From Hordeum vulgare subsp. vulgare (Eukaryota; Streptophyta; Magnoliopsida; Poales; Poaceae): 64,000 nucleotides of DNA. Shown one piece after another: positions 42,860 to 54,574 of this stretch. Under the pieces are notes generated by a model. It saw nothing but the letters and a program-made list of their open reading frames with translations. It searched no databases and had not been told where the DNA came from. Position 1 is the first letter of the stretch, and every line of letters starts with the position of its first letter. The stretch covers positions 560,004,176 to 560,068,175 of the forward strand of contig NC_058521.1 of NCBI RefSeq assembly GCF_904849725.1. Reading direction: 5' to 3'. The position numbers and the translations under genes were made by a program.

Positions 42860-45602
42860 ATGGCTGCCAATCTCAAGCTCGCCGCCTTGTGCCTCCTCCT
42901 CGTCGTCTCCTCCCTTCCTTTGCTCGCCCGCGCCGAGTGCGAGTGCGAGGCCGGCGAGGAGGAAGAGCACGATAAGGCGGGCGCGCTAAGGCTCAAGATC
43001 ATCGCCATCTTCTGTATCCTCGTGGCCAGCGCCGCGGGTTGCGCCATCCCCACACTCGGCCGGAAGTTCCCGGCCCTGAGCCCGGAGAAGGACCTGTTCT
43101 TTGCCATCAAGGCCTTTGCAGCGGGGGTTATCCTCGCCACAGCCTTCGTGCATATCCTCCCGGAGGCCTTCGAGCGGCTCGGCTCGCCGTGCCTCGTCGA
43201 CGGGCCGTGGCAGAAGTTCCCGTTCGCAGGCTTAGTCACCATGCTCGGGGCCATCGCCACCCTCGTTGTCGACACCATCGCCACGGGATACTTCCAGCGC
43301 GAGCACGCCAAGAATTCCTCCGCGGCTATCGGGAACCTGGACCCCGCCGACTCCGAGCAGGCACACGGTGGGCATTCTCACGGCGTGTCGGCCATCATCG
43401 CGTCGTCATCGTGTGACGACGGCGCCAAGCTCATCCGTCACCGCGTCATCTCGCAGGTGCTGATTGATCGATGAGTCCATACTCCACCGAGATTTAGGCT
43501 CCTATCACTACAATTTAGTGTCAGCGTGGACGCTAATTAATTGGTCGATTGCAATCCTCTATCTGAATTTAGGTGCTGGAGCTGGGGATCATAGTGCACT
43601 CGGTGATCATCGGCATGTCCTTGGGTGCATCTGAGAATGCCGGCACGATCAGACCACTCGTGGTCGCGCTAACTTTTCATCAATTCTTCGAAGGAATAGG
43701 ACTGGGAGGATGCATCGTTCAGGTATGATTTTATTTTCTAACCGGGCATTACCACTTTCTATTAATTGCACAACGTAAATACATCAGTTCACTTCACGCC
43801 AGAGAAAGGTATGCATATATGTTCCGTTTCAAAAACAAAAAGAGAGTGGATTTTCAACAGGTATGCATATGTTTCTCGACGTGAGTCATACATCAGACAA
43901 AATGGATTCCTAATCTTTTGCAATGTGCTTTATTATTCCACGCATTTACTTAAGTACGTACATATTTCTAAAACCCTAACCTTTATAATGATAAATAATG
44001 TGAACTATAAGCTTCTTCACTTTTTTCGATCAAATAAGCCTCTGAACTTTGTAAGATTGTTTAACCTGAACCCTAGCCTGGTCAGGAATTTACAGGTTTT
44101 CACTGAATCTAACAAAATTCATTGGTGTATTGACCGATGTGAGTTTCGAAGATGCAAAAATATCATAAAAACTACTCCCTCTGTTTCAAAATATAAAAAC
44201 TACTCCCGCTATATAAAAAAAATCATAAAAACAACTCCCTCCGTATCTATATTTTGATACGTATAGATACGGAGGGAGTATATGGCAATGTGTGTTGTGT
44301 GCAGAAATAACAAGAGATAAATTGCCTTCTGCCATATTATTAATTAATCTTTGCAGATTGCCAATCAATACCCATATGTCCAAAACCACACTAAGTAAAG
44401 GGTAAAGATTAAGAGCGCCGTTTAGTCTTCAAAGGTGCAAAACCACACTAAGTAACATGGTAAAGATTAGGAGGGTCGTTGAGTCTTCAATACAAAAACT
44501 GAAAATAATACATAGGTGTGTGGAGAGAGCTATATGTGGGAGCTGTTATTCCATAGAGACAAAACACTAAGGTAAGGAATCAATTTTGTCATTTTTCACT
44601 AGACAAGTATATTCGTTTTTGCAAGTTAATTTTGTGGTCTATAAATTTTAGAGCATCCTCTCCAACCATAATTTCTGAAAATCACGGTTCATTTTAAAAG
44701 GTTTTGAAAGTTTTAGGGTTTCACATAAATGGTTTCATAGTTTGGCTTCTAGTTAAGCCAAATACAATAGTTCATGGTTCAAAACTAAGAATGTTAGTTC
44801 ATGGTTCAAAACTAAGAATGTTAGTTATGTTTCATTGTTTCTAGATCAATTTTTTTCTGTTTTATTATTTTTCTTCCAACAACCCTTTGTCGAGTAGATT
44901 ACAGCAAAATGGAATTGAATTCGCTTTAGCATAGTGTTAGATTATGAAGATTTAACCAATCCATTTGTACTTATTTTATTGCAGTACAATCGATCACTAA
45001 AAAATAAATATAAAAATAAAATTTCCCTAGCTGATAAAAATAATAGAAAAATTCAATATAATGTACCACCTGTTTTTTTTTTTGCATTCTATCACATTTA
45101 TAAATTGCAAGAAGTTTGAATGAATTGACATCACATGATTCACCGCCACCACTACTGTTTTATGCTTTATTTACATTGAGAGTCAATAAACTTTAATATG
45201 GCTTTACCAAACATGATACTAACTTCTTGGCCCATAAAATGATGGTAGAAAATGTAGGTTGTGTGATTAATGAAATTTCCTTGCTCTATCGTACAGGCTA
45301 GGTTTCGCCACAAGTCTTTCTTGATGATGACATTCTTTTTCTCACTCACCCTGCCAATTGGTGTTGTGATCGGTATTGGGATAGCCTCTACTTACGATGA
45401 GAATAGCCCTAGGGCCCTAATCGCGGAAGGGCTCTTAAGTGCTGCCGCCGCTGGAATTCTGATATACATGGCACTCGTCGACCTTCTAGCGGAAGACTTC
45501 ATGAATCCTAGGGTGCAGAACAATGGAAGGTTGCAGGTCATTATTAACATCTCCTTGTTGGTTGGGATAGCTCTCATGTCAATGCTTGCTGTATGGGCAT
45601 GA
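42860..45602 (+). CDS. ZIP-A: ZIP-family zinc/iron transporter, three exons, 350 aa
   Basis: Exons are 42,860-43,456, 43,573-43,722 and 45,297-45,602 (597+150+306 bp). Introns are GT-AG, and the joins fall after CAG codons. The protein has a signal peptide (about 1-25), a Cys/Glu-rich start ([12 protein letters not shown]), eight predicted membrane helices, a short His loop (HGGHSHG) between helices 3 and 4, and the ZIP signatures [12 protein letters not shown] in helix 4 and [11 protein letters not shown] in helix 5, whose His/Glu residues form the metal path. It ends MSMLAVWA. Length and layout are normal for plant plasma-membrane ZIPs that import Zn2+ or Fe2+; the ZIP5/ZIP9/ZIP8 clade is my guess. 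Two ZDREs lie upstream. Intron 2 is 1,574 bp and holds a MITE relic. Confidence 0.93.
44235..44278. repeat. Stowaway-like foldback in ZIP-A intron 2
   Basis: CTCCCTCCGTATCTATA (44,235-44,251) pairs with TATAGATACGGAGGGAG (44,262-44,278), and TA follows. A related CTCCCTCTGTTTCAAAAT lies at 44,176. The same place in ZIP-B intron 2 lacks it. It is a deletion-shortened Stowaway MITE. Confidence 0.75.
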
Positions 45603-46000
45603 GAAATCCTCCTGTTCTGAAAAAAATAATTGTTCTTTTTTGTGAGGTGAGGATTTCCATTTTTGTTTCCTTTTAAGGGGTTTTCTGATTTGTTTCTTGA
45701 TTACTTGTAACATGTGTGCATATATACATAGATCAAACTTCACACGCTCAAATATAATTGTTTGTTTGTTCGGTGCTATAACCATTACAACAGCACCACA
45801 AAGCCATTCCATGTGCATGAGTGGTGCGCGACGAATTGACGTCTTACCCTATGAGACGGAGGGATTATCTGGGAAAAAGAAAATGTATAAAGGCATCTTT
45901 AACGCGGAGCCCTAAAATGTATTTGTCCATGAAAGTGTACGATGATACGAAAGCCGGCCATTCAACTGTCCCACATACATTTTAGAGGGCATTTGAATAG

Positions 46001-46104
46001 ACGGACGATTTTCATGCAAACTGAATGATTTTATTTAGATGAGGCGATATTTGTTATATTTCCGACATATTCCAACTAACCAAAAGTGGAAGGCATATTT
46101 TTAC
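46001..46104. other. Possible 3' flank of the minus-strand gene-like remnant
   Basis: This AT-rich stretch after the remnant's stop on the minus strand has no feature that I can classify. Confidence 0.3.
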
Positions 46105-46919
46105 CTAATCTAAATCTTCGGCGGCCATGATGGCGTCACATCTTGTCTTCTCCATGTCCGGCAAGCTCAACAACCGGGAGCCCCGGGAAGTGAAGCCACG
46201 GAAGGGAAGAATACGATGTGAAGCACAACCCACACGGGACACTGCGTGGCTGCGTCCGTGTGCCACCCCATACTCTTCCTCGCCAAGTCGACCATATGGA
46301 CTGACCGGCCTCGTGGTTGTTGCAGCGGGGTGCGAGCGGACCAGATTGGACTTGGCAACATCCTGCTCCTGTGCCTCCTCTTTGTCTACCTCCGCGCTGA
46401 TCTCTGTGAGCATGGCATCTCTCTCCGCTCAAAGGACGCACATCCTCCATCGCTCGCGGCAGATGTCGCGGGCGCTACAGTTGAACGGGTACAATGCCCA
46501 CGGCTCATCCAGGAAGTTTGGACCTTCCGCCACCATGGTTGCGGCAATATTTTCGTTCGTCTGCTTGTCGGTGATTTCTCCCTCCACAAGCCGAAGGTTT
46601 AGCGTTGGTCCTGCAACCCCATGTCGAAATGCTCACGCTGATGGCGCTAGTTGCTCTTTCGCCATTACAGCGTTGAAGTGTGCATGTGTTTTCTCCAAGG
46701 TGAATTCGGCATGGCGATGCGAGCGGTGGCGGTGGCTTGTGGTCGGACGCCTCGTCTAACGTCTAGTCATCCTCGCTGACCTCTGGTGAGCTCGTAGGCA
46801 AGCCAACCTCTTTCCGGCTCGGCTCGCACGCTGGCCTGCTAGCCGGCCGTAATGCCGGCCAAGTCCTGCTTCTGCTCCATCAAGATGCCATCCCACATTG
46901 GTCTACAACTCGTGGTCAT
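46105..46919 (-). pseudogene. Minus-strand gene-like remnant of unknown family
   Basis: On the minus strand a TATA-like TATTTATA (46,992-46,999) precedes an ATG at 46,919 (MTTSCRPMWDGILMEQKQ), but that frame soon stops. In another register around 46,590-46,445 the reading ATMVAEGPNFLDEPWALYPF then ICRERWRMCVL is protein-like. From 46,413 a 102-codon frame (MLTEISAEVDKEEAQEQDVAKSN, ending CDAIMAAEDLD) runs to a stop. Helical charged sequence interrupted by frame changes and stops suggests a decayed gene or a gene fragment carried by a transposon. It has no counterpart in unit B, so it arrived or was lost after the duplication. I do not recognise the family. Confidence 0.35.
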
Positions 46920-46999
46920 GGCAGAGATGGCACAGAGAGGAGGATTGGGAGCGAAGGCGGTGCGGTGAGGATAATGCCGGGCCTATCCACGTATAAATA

Positions 47000-47470
47000 G
47001 CGGGCGCTAGCTAGGTCATGTTGCGGGCTGTGAGTATGCTGGTGTTGAAGTGAGTTTCTTGGTTACCGCACTTATTTAATGCCGACAAGTGGATGGATTG
47101 GCAATCGATCTTAATGCGTAAAAAACATGATATTTTTCCAGCTATATTGCCAAGTACATTATTCTGCTTAAAATATACCGAACCTAGGAATGGCTGGCTT
47201 GTGCAATTGTCGGAAATATCAACAAATTAGTTGATTTTTTATTTGAACAACTGAAGCGACAACCCAAAGTAACATATGTGGTTAAGTATGACACACAAAT
47301 TACCTGAAATTATGGAATTTATTCAATTTTTTATACTTATGTTATCAGATATATTGTACATATACAACCACTACAGTTTCCCTAGATGGCTAGTGGTCCA
47401 AAATATTTAAGAGAACGACACAATCAAGGAGTACCGGGTAACATTAAACATTGGAGATATAAATCAAAGG
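47000..47470. other. Intergenic sequence without clear features
   Basis: Apart from the promoter-like start at 46,990-47,050 on the minus strand, nothing is recognisable. Confidence 0.4.
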
Positions 47471-48450
47471 CAAGTGCTAGCCGCCGGCGCGCCGGCCCGA
47501 GGGCTAGCGCCGGTCGCGCAGCAGCCGTCGGATCAGGGCCCCCTGACCGTTAGATCTGGTCGCGCGAGCCCCCACCGCCCGCAATCCTCGCACGCGCCGT
47601 CATCCCAGCACGCACCTCGCCCCCGCCGACGCCCCAGCACGCGCCGACCGCCTCGCCTCGCCTCCTCACCGCTGGTCGCCCTCACCGTCGGTCGCCGCCG
47701 GTCGTCGCCTCGGCCGCCCGTCGAAAGCACCATGGATGCAGCCCGTCGGTCTTCACCTCGTTTCGGTCGCATCTCATCCCCTGTGTTGCAAACGCTGGAT
47801 AAAAAGTTTCAACCGTGTGTAGAAAAAGTTTCAACCGTTAAAAAAAAGGTTCAACCAAAAACTTCACGAGGGAAAGTTGCAAACGTTGACAGAAAAAGCT
47901 TCAACCGTGTATGAAAAAGTTTCAAACGCCGCTCCGACTGCAGCATCTCGCGTGGTCACTCCTCAAAAGTTTCAACCATGTATAGAAAAGCTTCAACCGT
48001 TAAAAAAAGCTTCAACCAAAAACTTCACGAGGAAAAAGTATGATTTGCCTTGCAGCTTTTTATATGTATGATTGCAGCTTTTTTAATCAACGGTTGAAGC
48101 TTTTTTAAATAGCCATTGCAGCAATTTTGAGTGACGTTTTGTAAACACTTGTATACGTGCGCCCCGGCCATGGCGGGCAGACGACGAGGACGACGGGCGA
48201 AAGCTGGATCCGGCGATGCGGACGGTCGACGGTGGCGGGAACTGGCGATTCGGGCGGGCCGACGGGGGCAGGGACCGGCGCAGCGACGGCGGCGGCGCAG
48301 GGGCGCGCAGATGATGGGGCGCAGCGCGCTAGCCGTTCGAGATGTGGAGGAAATCGCGGGCCGTTCAGGATGGGAAGGAGCGTGCGAGATCAACGACGCG
48401 CGTGCGTCCGGCCGAAGCGTTCCACCGGCGCACTATGTGTGAAGATTCTG
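47471..48450. mobile_element. Possible MULE-type element with repeated GTTTCAACC words
   Basis: Two GC-rich flanks (47,480-47,770 and 48,165-48,440) enclose an AT-rich core with many AAAGTTTCAACCGT words. The outer ends share an AGTGC...CGCCGGC-like inverted pattern (GTGCTAGCCGCCGGCGCG on the left, the complement of CCACCGGCGCAC on the right), but I could not find a clean 9-bp target duplication. The frames here are GC artefacts. The class is uncertain. Confidence 0.35.
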
Positions 48451-48503
48451 TAAACCTTTTGTGTCACTTGAAGCTTCAGGAATATGTAGTTCTGGAAACG
48501 TAC

Positions 48504-48507
<4 letters not shown>

Positions 48508-48537
<30 letters not shown>
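48508..48537. repeat. (TA)n microsatellite
   Basis: About 15 TA units, possibly the tail of the adjacent minus-strand retroposon. Confidence 0.9.
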
Positions 48538-48540
<3 letters not shown>

Positions 48541-50160
48541 AGCAACAACCAAACAAAGTATACAGCCCAATGATACAAGAAGATAAGGTGGCCGTCACAC
48601 AGTGCCGATCCTAAGATAACCAGATCACGCAAAACGCACGCGACTATGCTACCAAAATATAGTACAGGACAAATTGAGTGCAACCCCTCGCTAAGCCCTA
48701 TAACACCTAAACTTCACAACAACGCCCCAGAAGGAAAAACAATGGTAAGTGTTGTCGTTGTCGAGTCTACAACACACAGAGGTTTTCACCTGAAACCCGG
48801 ACACAGAGAGGAGCACCACAACGAAGTCTTCAAGAAGATAACGAAGCCAGCGATAATCATCACCGTCGGTGACAGAGCATGGAGTTTTTGCTCGGCAGCT
48901 CCCCGCATCACCACGAGGTCTCTAAAGCAAGCACAAGGAGCACAAAACTTCAAGATCCGGATCGGGGCACCGCCACCATCAGAGATAGAGAGCGCGCTCG
49001 AGCCACCTGCTGCATCACCTCTAACCGTCCACACGACAAAGAGGGAAACCATAACTGTCACCATGGTGCGTGTCGGAGAGCCTACCATGCGGACCGTTAT
49101 CCGGGTCCGCCATCCCGGCATCCATGTCAAAGACTCCACCAACCGCCTACATCACGGTATACCCACCACGAAAGGAGGAGTAAAAGGAGGCATATTTTGC
49201 CCCTAGCCTGGCATCAGCCACAAAGTCTGGGTAGACACCTCCACAATAGGATGCATCCACATCTCGGTATCCAACCGTTCTCGGTTGACCGGCGGAGACC
49301 CTACTCCATGACTACCGACGACCGTCGTTGATCACGTTTGCACGACGCCATGATCGTGGCCCTTGACCTCGTACTATGCATTAGTGTAGCGGAGCCCTGA
49401 CCACCACGAACGTCCATCATACCCCCGAGGAGAGGGACCTCACCGCCCATGTGCACCTCCCGGATCGAGTGCAAGTATACCCACCCGAAGCACGAACTCC
49501 GACTCATGCTGAGCACCGTCTAGATCCGCTTGAGCGTGAGCCCCAAATTGCAGCCATGCCGTCGGCCTAGAACCAGGGGAAGAATGCCCGTTGCACCACC
49601 ACCCAACACCACCAAAGAGGGGAAAGACACCCAACAACAAGCGTCGCCGCCCCACCGATCTGCACCACCCATGCTCCCGGATGAGGTCACCATAGCCACA
49701 GGCCGAAGAACCACCCCACCAAGGCACACACCCCACCCCTAGTAGCCTAGGCCAACAGCGACGGCCGTCTCATGCCGCCTCAGCCCGCTCCACCCGCTGT
49801 CCACCGGCCGGAGAAGTATCCCAAGCCAGATCTAGGCCCAGAAGTCGACCACCGCCACTCTGTGTGGGCACGTGCCGTCGCTCCACTCACATGCCGCTGC
49901 CCGCGCCATCTCACCAGGAGGCAACCGTCCGGCCGCCCCGGCCGCAAACGCGTCGCGCCAACCTGCAGAGTCAGGTGCCTCCCCTCGATGTTGCGGTCCC
50001 GTGCCAGCCCACCGCAAGGAAGGGGAGGAGGACCCTCGCTTTGCCCGGCAGCACGTGCCGACAGCAGCGAGGGAGGGGAGGTTGGTAGTGGCGGTGCTAC
50101 GGTTCGCCTCCCCGGGAGCGGGCTGAGACGAAGAGGAAAAAGCGTTTGTTGGCTATGTCG
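48538..50160 (-). mobile_element. Probable non-coding LINE-like retroposon (minus strand)
   Basis: Read on the minus strand, a GC-rich, glycine/proline-coding-like 5' region passes to a T- and G-rich 3' region (CTTCTTGAAGACTTCGTTG, TTGTTTGGTTGTTGC), then the (TA)n tail. This style fits the 3' end of plant LINEs. No reverse transcriptase is visible. The unit interrupts the duplicated ZIP flank, which resumes at about 50,200. Several overlapping frames of up to 186 codons occur on both strands, but none has a domain. Confidence 0.35.
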
Positions 50161-50760
50161 CATGTCAGCTGCTTAAAAAGGGCCAGAAGAACACATATTG
50201 GTTCAAGGAAATGGGGTTCGGTGCACACAACCCTCGCAAAATAACCTGGCTGAAAGGATATTGGAGTATCAGGTATGCACAGTGATACATATGCTAATTA
50301 AAACGCTGGATAACCTGATAAAAGTGTTTCTCCGTGTCATGGGTGCATGAGATGCACTAACTATGAGATACAAAACTTTGCGTATTTGTAGGCATCTTTT
50401 GATTTACTCAAGCGGCAAGAAGGAAATGGCTGAATACGCCAACAACTACACTTCAAGTTTTTTATGTGTGGAAAATACCGGCCAAGAACACAAGCAAGAC
50501 ACACTCTCTAAAAAATTGGCACATGGTATCTTAGAAGGAAAGTGTAACATAGACAAGCCAAAAGTAGCAATCAGTCGAGTTCTTCACTAATAACCTACAA
50601 AGCTACAAGTGCATAGAGTTGTTGCAAATCATGATAAATAAGGTTTATCGAATCCACGAAAAACAATGCACGGGCAAAAGCCATGCCGTAACTACGCCGC
50701 ACCGAGGTCATAATGTAGAAATAGTTTATTCCGTTGGTTCTTATGGATACGATAGCCTAG
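50161..50760 (+). other. Right part of the duplicated ZIP flank in unit A
   Basis: The piece at 50,505-50,600 matches 61,070-61,160 downstream of ZIP-B, so this is the original flank separated from unit A by insertions. No gene is supported. Confidence 0.6.
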
Positions 50761-53705
50761 CTTTTTCCGATAAAGGGCATTTCATTGAACTGAATTATCG
50801 AGTTGATACAATCGCATCAAAAAAAGACCCGACCTCTGCATAACAAGATACACGCAGCCAACTAAGTCCACAAATTCGTGAAAAGTAAAAAATCAAGAGG
50901 CAACTAAGATAACAAAGAGCAGCCTAGGATGTTACCGGTCCTATCCGAGGGTCACACCACCATCCATGGGGGTAGAAAACCCCCGTGGCCGTACGCTCCA
51001 GCCGTGTAGACGCCATCATAAAAAGGTTCTTGTCTTCCGGCTTCTGCAGGATAGACCAAGTACTGAGCCATCACGAACATACGTGAATAACCTGCACAGG
51101 AGATGAAACACATTCTTTATTAAAAACTATATCATTCCTGGTAAACCACATTGCCCAACATAAGGCAGCCGCCCCCACTAGAATGTTTGCACAAAATTGT
51201 TTGTGAATACCCCTCAACCAGTTGCCGAACATGTTCCGTGTACTACGTGATGGGTATAGGTTTGAAGCTATTTGGACAATGGCCCACACAGACCTAGCAA
51301 ACTTAAACTTAAAAAATAAGTGTGTAATAGGACTGATCATGTTGACAAAAGACGCACTTTTTGCATCCTTACCAGTTGCGCCGTGCCAAATTATCCCTGG
51401 TTAAGATGGTCCCTCTATTAAGAAACTAAAGGAATATCTTCACTCTTAGAGGAATTTTAAGCTTCCACAATTTTCTGTTATCAACCGGCACCTCGTTATG
51501 AACTACTACATCATACATGGACTTGACTGAAAACTTACCATTTTGGTGCAATTTCCATCGGAAAACATATGGTTCATCTGACAGCTGAATGACCTCCAAA
51601 CGTGTGAGTAATTCATTCCATGCTGCCAATCGAGGTCCTAGAAGAACGCTACAAAAAGAGATAGCACGATTTGCTTGGCACAAAGCTTGTTTGATCGTAA
51701 CAAATTTATGTCTGACAATCCTGTACGAGCTGGGGTATTGCACACTGAGCGGGGTTGTCCCTAGTCAGGTATCTTCCCAGAATCTGACCTGGGACCCATC
51801 TTTGACCGAGAAGGTTTCAAATTGAACGAAGAATTCCTTGCCCTTCATAACCCCACTCCAAAAATGTGAATCGCTAGGTTTCCAGTAGACTTGAGAAATA
51901 GCTTTGGACCCGCGTACTTGTTACAAATGATTTTCTGCCATACGCCATTCTCAGTGAGTAATTTGTACACCCATTTCCTGAGAAGAGTAATGTTTTTAAT
52001 GTCAAGGTGTTGGATTCCAAGTCACCCTTGGCTCTTAGGTCGACATGATACATTCCATCGAGCTAGCCTATATTTTTTTGTTTCATTATCACTCTGCCAG
52101 AAAAATCTGGATCTAAAGTAATTGAGGCGCTCAAGAACTCCTTTAGGAAGGTGGAAGAAAGATATCATATATAAAACCATGTTGGTGAGGACCGAATTGA
52201 TCAAAGTTAATCGACCCTCGTATGACAAGAGTTTGGCCTTCCGACTGGCGAGGCGTTTCTCTAGTCTTTCTTCCACATACTTCCATTAAGCTATAGTCAA
52301 TCGCCGATAATGAATAGGGATACCCAAATAGCGAATCGGAAATTGCCCTATTTGGCAGCCAAAAGTTTCATAATATTGGGATGCAGCTTCTACGGCCTTG
52401 CCAAAACAGAATAGTTCACTCTTATGGTAATTAATTTTGAGACCAACAAGTTCCTCAAAAGCACATAGGAGCAGTTTGAGGTTTTTTGCTTTTCTCTAAG
52501 TTGTGATCCAAGAACAAAATGGTATCACCCGCATATTGAAGAATAGAGAGATCTTCTTCAACCAAATGAGGAATGACACCACTGACTTGTCCGGCCAACT
52601 TAGCCCTCTCAACAAGTGTAGCTAGCATATCAGCCACAATGTTAAACAAATTAGGAGATGCAGGTCCCCTTGATGTAGCCCCTTCCTAGTCTGAAAGTAA
52701 TTGACCGCATCATCGTTAACCTTGATGCCACGCTACCTCCAGATACAAAGCTCTCTACCCATCGACACCACTTGTGTGAAAACCCCCTTCATGTGTAATG
52801 TTTGCAACAGAAAGGGTCAATTAACTTTATCGTAGGCCTTTCGAAGTCTATTTTAAAGATGACCCCGTTCAACTTCTTATGGTGAAGCTAATGTACTGTT
52901 TCATGAAGTGCAACAACTCCATCTAGAATGTTACGACTTTGCATGAATGTTGTTTGAGTGGGTCTGACGACATGGTCAGCCACCCCGTTGAGCCGGTTTG
53001 TCGCGACCTTCGTAAAGATTTTAAAACTTACATCTAAAAGGAAAATCGGTCTATATTGTTGAATCCGACTAGCGTCCTTAGTCTTAGGAAGCGGGATAAT
53101 CTCCCCAAAAGTTTAAATGTGCGATGTCAAGTTCCTCGGCATGTAGTTCATTAAATAGTTGAACTAGGTCCGATTTAATCATATCCCAAAAGTATTGATA
53201 AAACTCCGCTGGAAAACCATCCGGTCCCGGAGCTTTGTTATGTTCCATTTGAAACACCACAACACGTATTTCCTCCTCCGAGAACGGTGAGGTTAGGAAT
53301 TCATTTTCTGCGTCTGACACTTGATGAATGTCATGCGTGATAGACTCATCCATCTCAAGACTTGTATGCGCTGACGCTTCAAAAAGTTCTTTGTAATACT
53401 TAGTAATAAAACTTTTAGGTGGTACGCCCCCCTCAATATGACCCTCCTCCTGATCTGGAGCAAAAATACGTGTTTTCTATGTCTGTCATTGGCCAACATA
53501 TGAAAGTATTTCGTATTATCGTCCCCAAGGGCGACCGAGTCCGCCTTGCAATGCTGGTACCATTAAATTTCCTCCTGCACAAGAGGAAGGCTAGCTGCTC
53601 ATTGAGATTGCTCTTTTGCTCAACCTCCACAGCAGCAAGAGGGCTTAAAATGAGGAAGAATTTCACTTTATCGGCCTCTGCACCAACTAGGGATGCATAC
53701 AACCT
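50761..53705 (-). pseudogene. Degenerate LINE (RIX type), minus strand
   Basis: In order along the minus strand: a pre-RT piece with DDNTKYFHMLANDRHRKH (about 53,500); the RT start SPFSEEEIRVVVFQMEHNKAPGPDGFPAEFYQ (53,084-53,353); a thumb-like piece (RLASRKAKLLSYEGRLTLIN, 52,022-52,276); a zf-RVT-like block (WKLHQNGKFSVKSMYD, 51,426-51,743); and a C-terminal WAMWFTRNDIVFN piece (51,071-51,340). Frameshifts and stops separate the pieces, and the YADD region is decayed. The 3' end (minus CCCTTTATCGGAAAAA) is at about 50,762. The 5' end is truncated near 53,705. It inserted into the spacer between the ZIP copies. Confidence 0.85.
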
Positions 53706-53714
53706 TTTCAGTAT

Positions 53715-53895
53715 GAGTACTAGGGTTTTTAATCTTGGTTATGCACCAAGCCTAGTCCACAATAAATGCGTGAGTACCAGAAAAGTCTGGTCCCCAAGAA
53801 TAAATAGGAACCCAAATTCGCCTTCGTGAGGATTTGAATCCAGTTGTTGGGTTTGCACATCCACTCCCCCAACCAGTTGAGCTAGTCTCACTTCC
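53715..53895 (-). mobile_element. tRNA-derived SINE-like element
   Basis: The minus strand carries an A-box-like TAGCTCAACTGG (53,873-53,884) and, 31 bases further on, a B-box-like GGATTCAAATCC (53,830-53,841), as in the tRNA-related head of plant SINEs. A non-tRNA body follows to about 53,720 (GATTAAAAACC). A cloverleaf with a usable acceptor stem is not evident, so this is not a working tRNA gene. The family is not assigned. Confidence 0.55.
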
Positions 53896-54126
53896 CTAGC
53901 CGCAAGAATCGACAAATCATCACCAACATCTACTCTGCTTCCGTTACTTTATGTTTTGTGAGATTAATCTATCCTTGCATCTTCATAGTGTTTCTCGCGG
54001 GGTGTGTTCACATGGTAATTTTGTTTATTTTGTAGTATGTTGTCTTATATCCATGAGTCTTGACCGTTAAATTGAATAGCATACTTGACCGAGGACATAT
54101 AGGTCATGATCCATTTAATCGGCGGC

Positions 54127-54574
54127 AAATTTTAACATGCTTCAGCACCATCATCTCCCGTCTCCGCGCGATGGCTCGTCGCTTGGTGTCGCTGCTTCCT
54201 CCGACGCCACCGGAGCTGGATTAGTGGACTCATTTCAGATCGTCGCCGCGTGTGTTTTCTTTCTTTCTTTGAGCTTGTTGAGCTGTGCCCTCGGCAGTAC
54301 CTTTGAACCTGGTGTTGTGCTTGCGTGCGTGCGGCGTGCGTGTGTGGGTGTGTGTTGTGATCGTTGTTGGATGTTGTGCTTTGGTGTTTTGTTTTATTTA
54401 TAAAACGGGGCGAAAGCCTTTTTTGGTAAATTTTAATATGCTCCTTCTTACCCCCTCTTTTTACATGTGAGGTAAGAAGATAAGAGTTAATCAGACCTCT
54501 AATTAATGTGATCAATGGCTTATATACTCTTACCTCCCAGGTGAAAAGAGTGGGTAAGAGGGAGCATGTTAAAA
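54127..54574. mobile_element. MITE with TTTTAACATGCT ends, interrupted by a retroposon
   Basis: The inverted ends TTTTAACATGCTCC... and ...GGAGCATGTTAAAA continue into CTTCTTACCCCCTCTTTT versus AAAGAGTGGGTAAGAG. Without the nested unit it is about 150 bp. TAATC occurs on both sides (54,116-54,120 and about 54,582-54,586) and may be the target duplication. Unit A has the empty site near 40,560. The superfamily is not decided. Confidence 0.65.
54142..54427 (+). mobile_element. Short 5'-truncated LINE-type retroposon nested in the MITE
   Basis: It is flanked by a 15-bp duplication, AAATTTTAACATGCT (54,127-54,141) and AAATTTTAATATGCT (54,428-54,442). It ends TTTATAAAACGGGGCGAAAGCC followed by a T-rich tail, a 3' end common among plant LINE-derived sequences. 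It is 286 bp long and non-coding. Confidence 0.7.

Larger units (their letters stand above)
40495..46000 (+). repeat. Segmental duplication unit A (contains ZIP-A)
   Basis: This is collinear with unit B starting near 54,058: TTGACC.{2}TAAA at both left edges, GGAATTCTATTTTAAATC-like blocks, the 41,580-41,820 block, promoter, exons and introns. The right part of the unit is displaced by later insertions: 50,505-50,600 matches 61,070-61,160 (AAAATTGGCACATG). The non-coding parts are diverged but alignable by eye. Confidence 0.8.

Noticed and set aside
42715..43311. 198-codon minus-strand frame over ZIP-A exon 1, and a 215-codon one over ZIP-B exon 1
   Set aside because: They are the complement of GC-rich ZIP coding sequence; the plus strand has signal peptide, motifs and splice sites.
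43457..43474. Unspliced end of ZIP-A exon 1 (QVLIDR then stop)
   Set aside because: The GT donor after CAG and the exon 2 start [10 protein letters not shown] give the correct ZIP protein; the unspliced extension would lose five membrane helices.
48646..50176. Frames of up to 186 codons on both strands in the GC-rich repeat
   Set aside because: They are overlapping, domain-less and composition-driven; no consistent protein signal.
53830..53884. Possible functional tRNA gene
   Set aside because: A- and B-box-like words are present, but I could not form a full acceptor stem or a clear anticodon arm; SINE head preferred.
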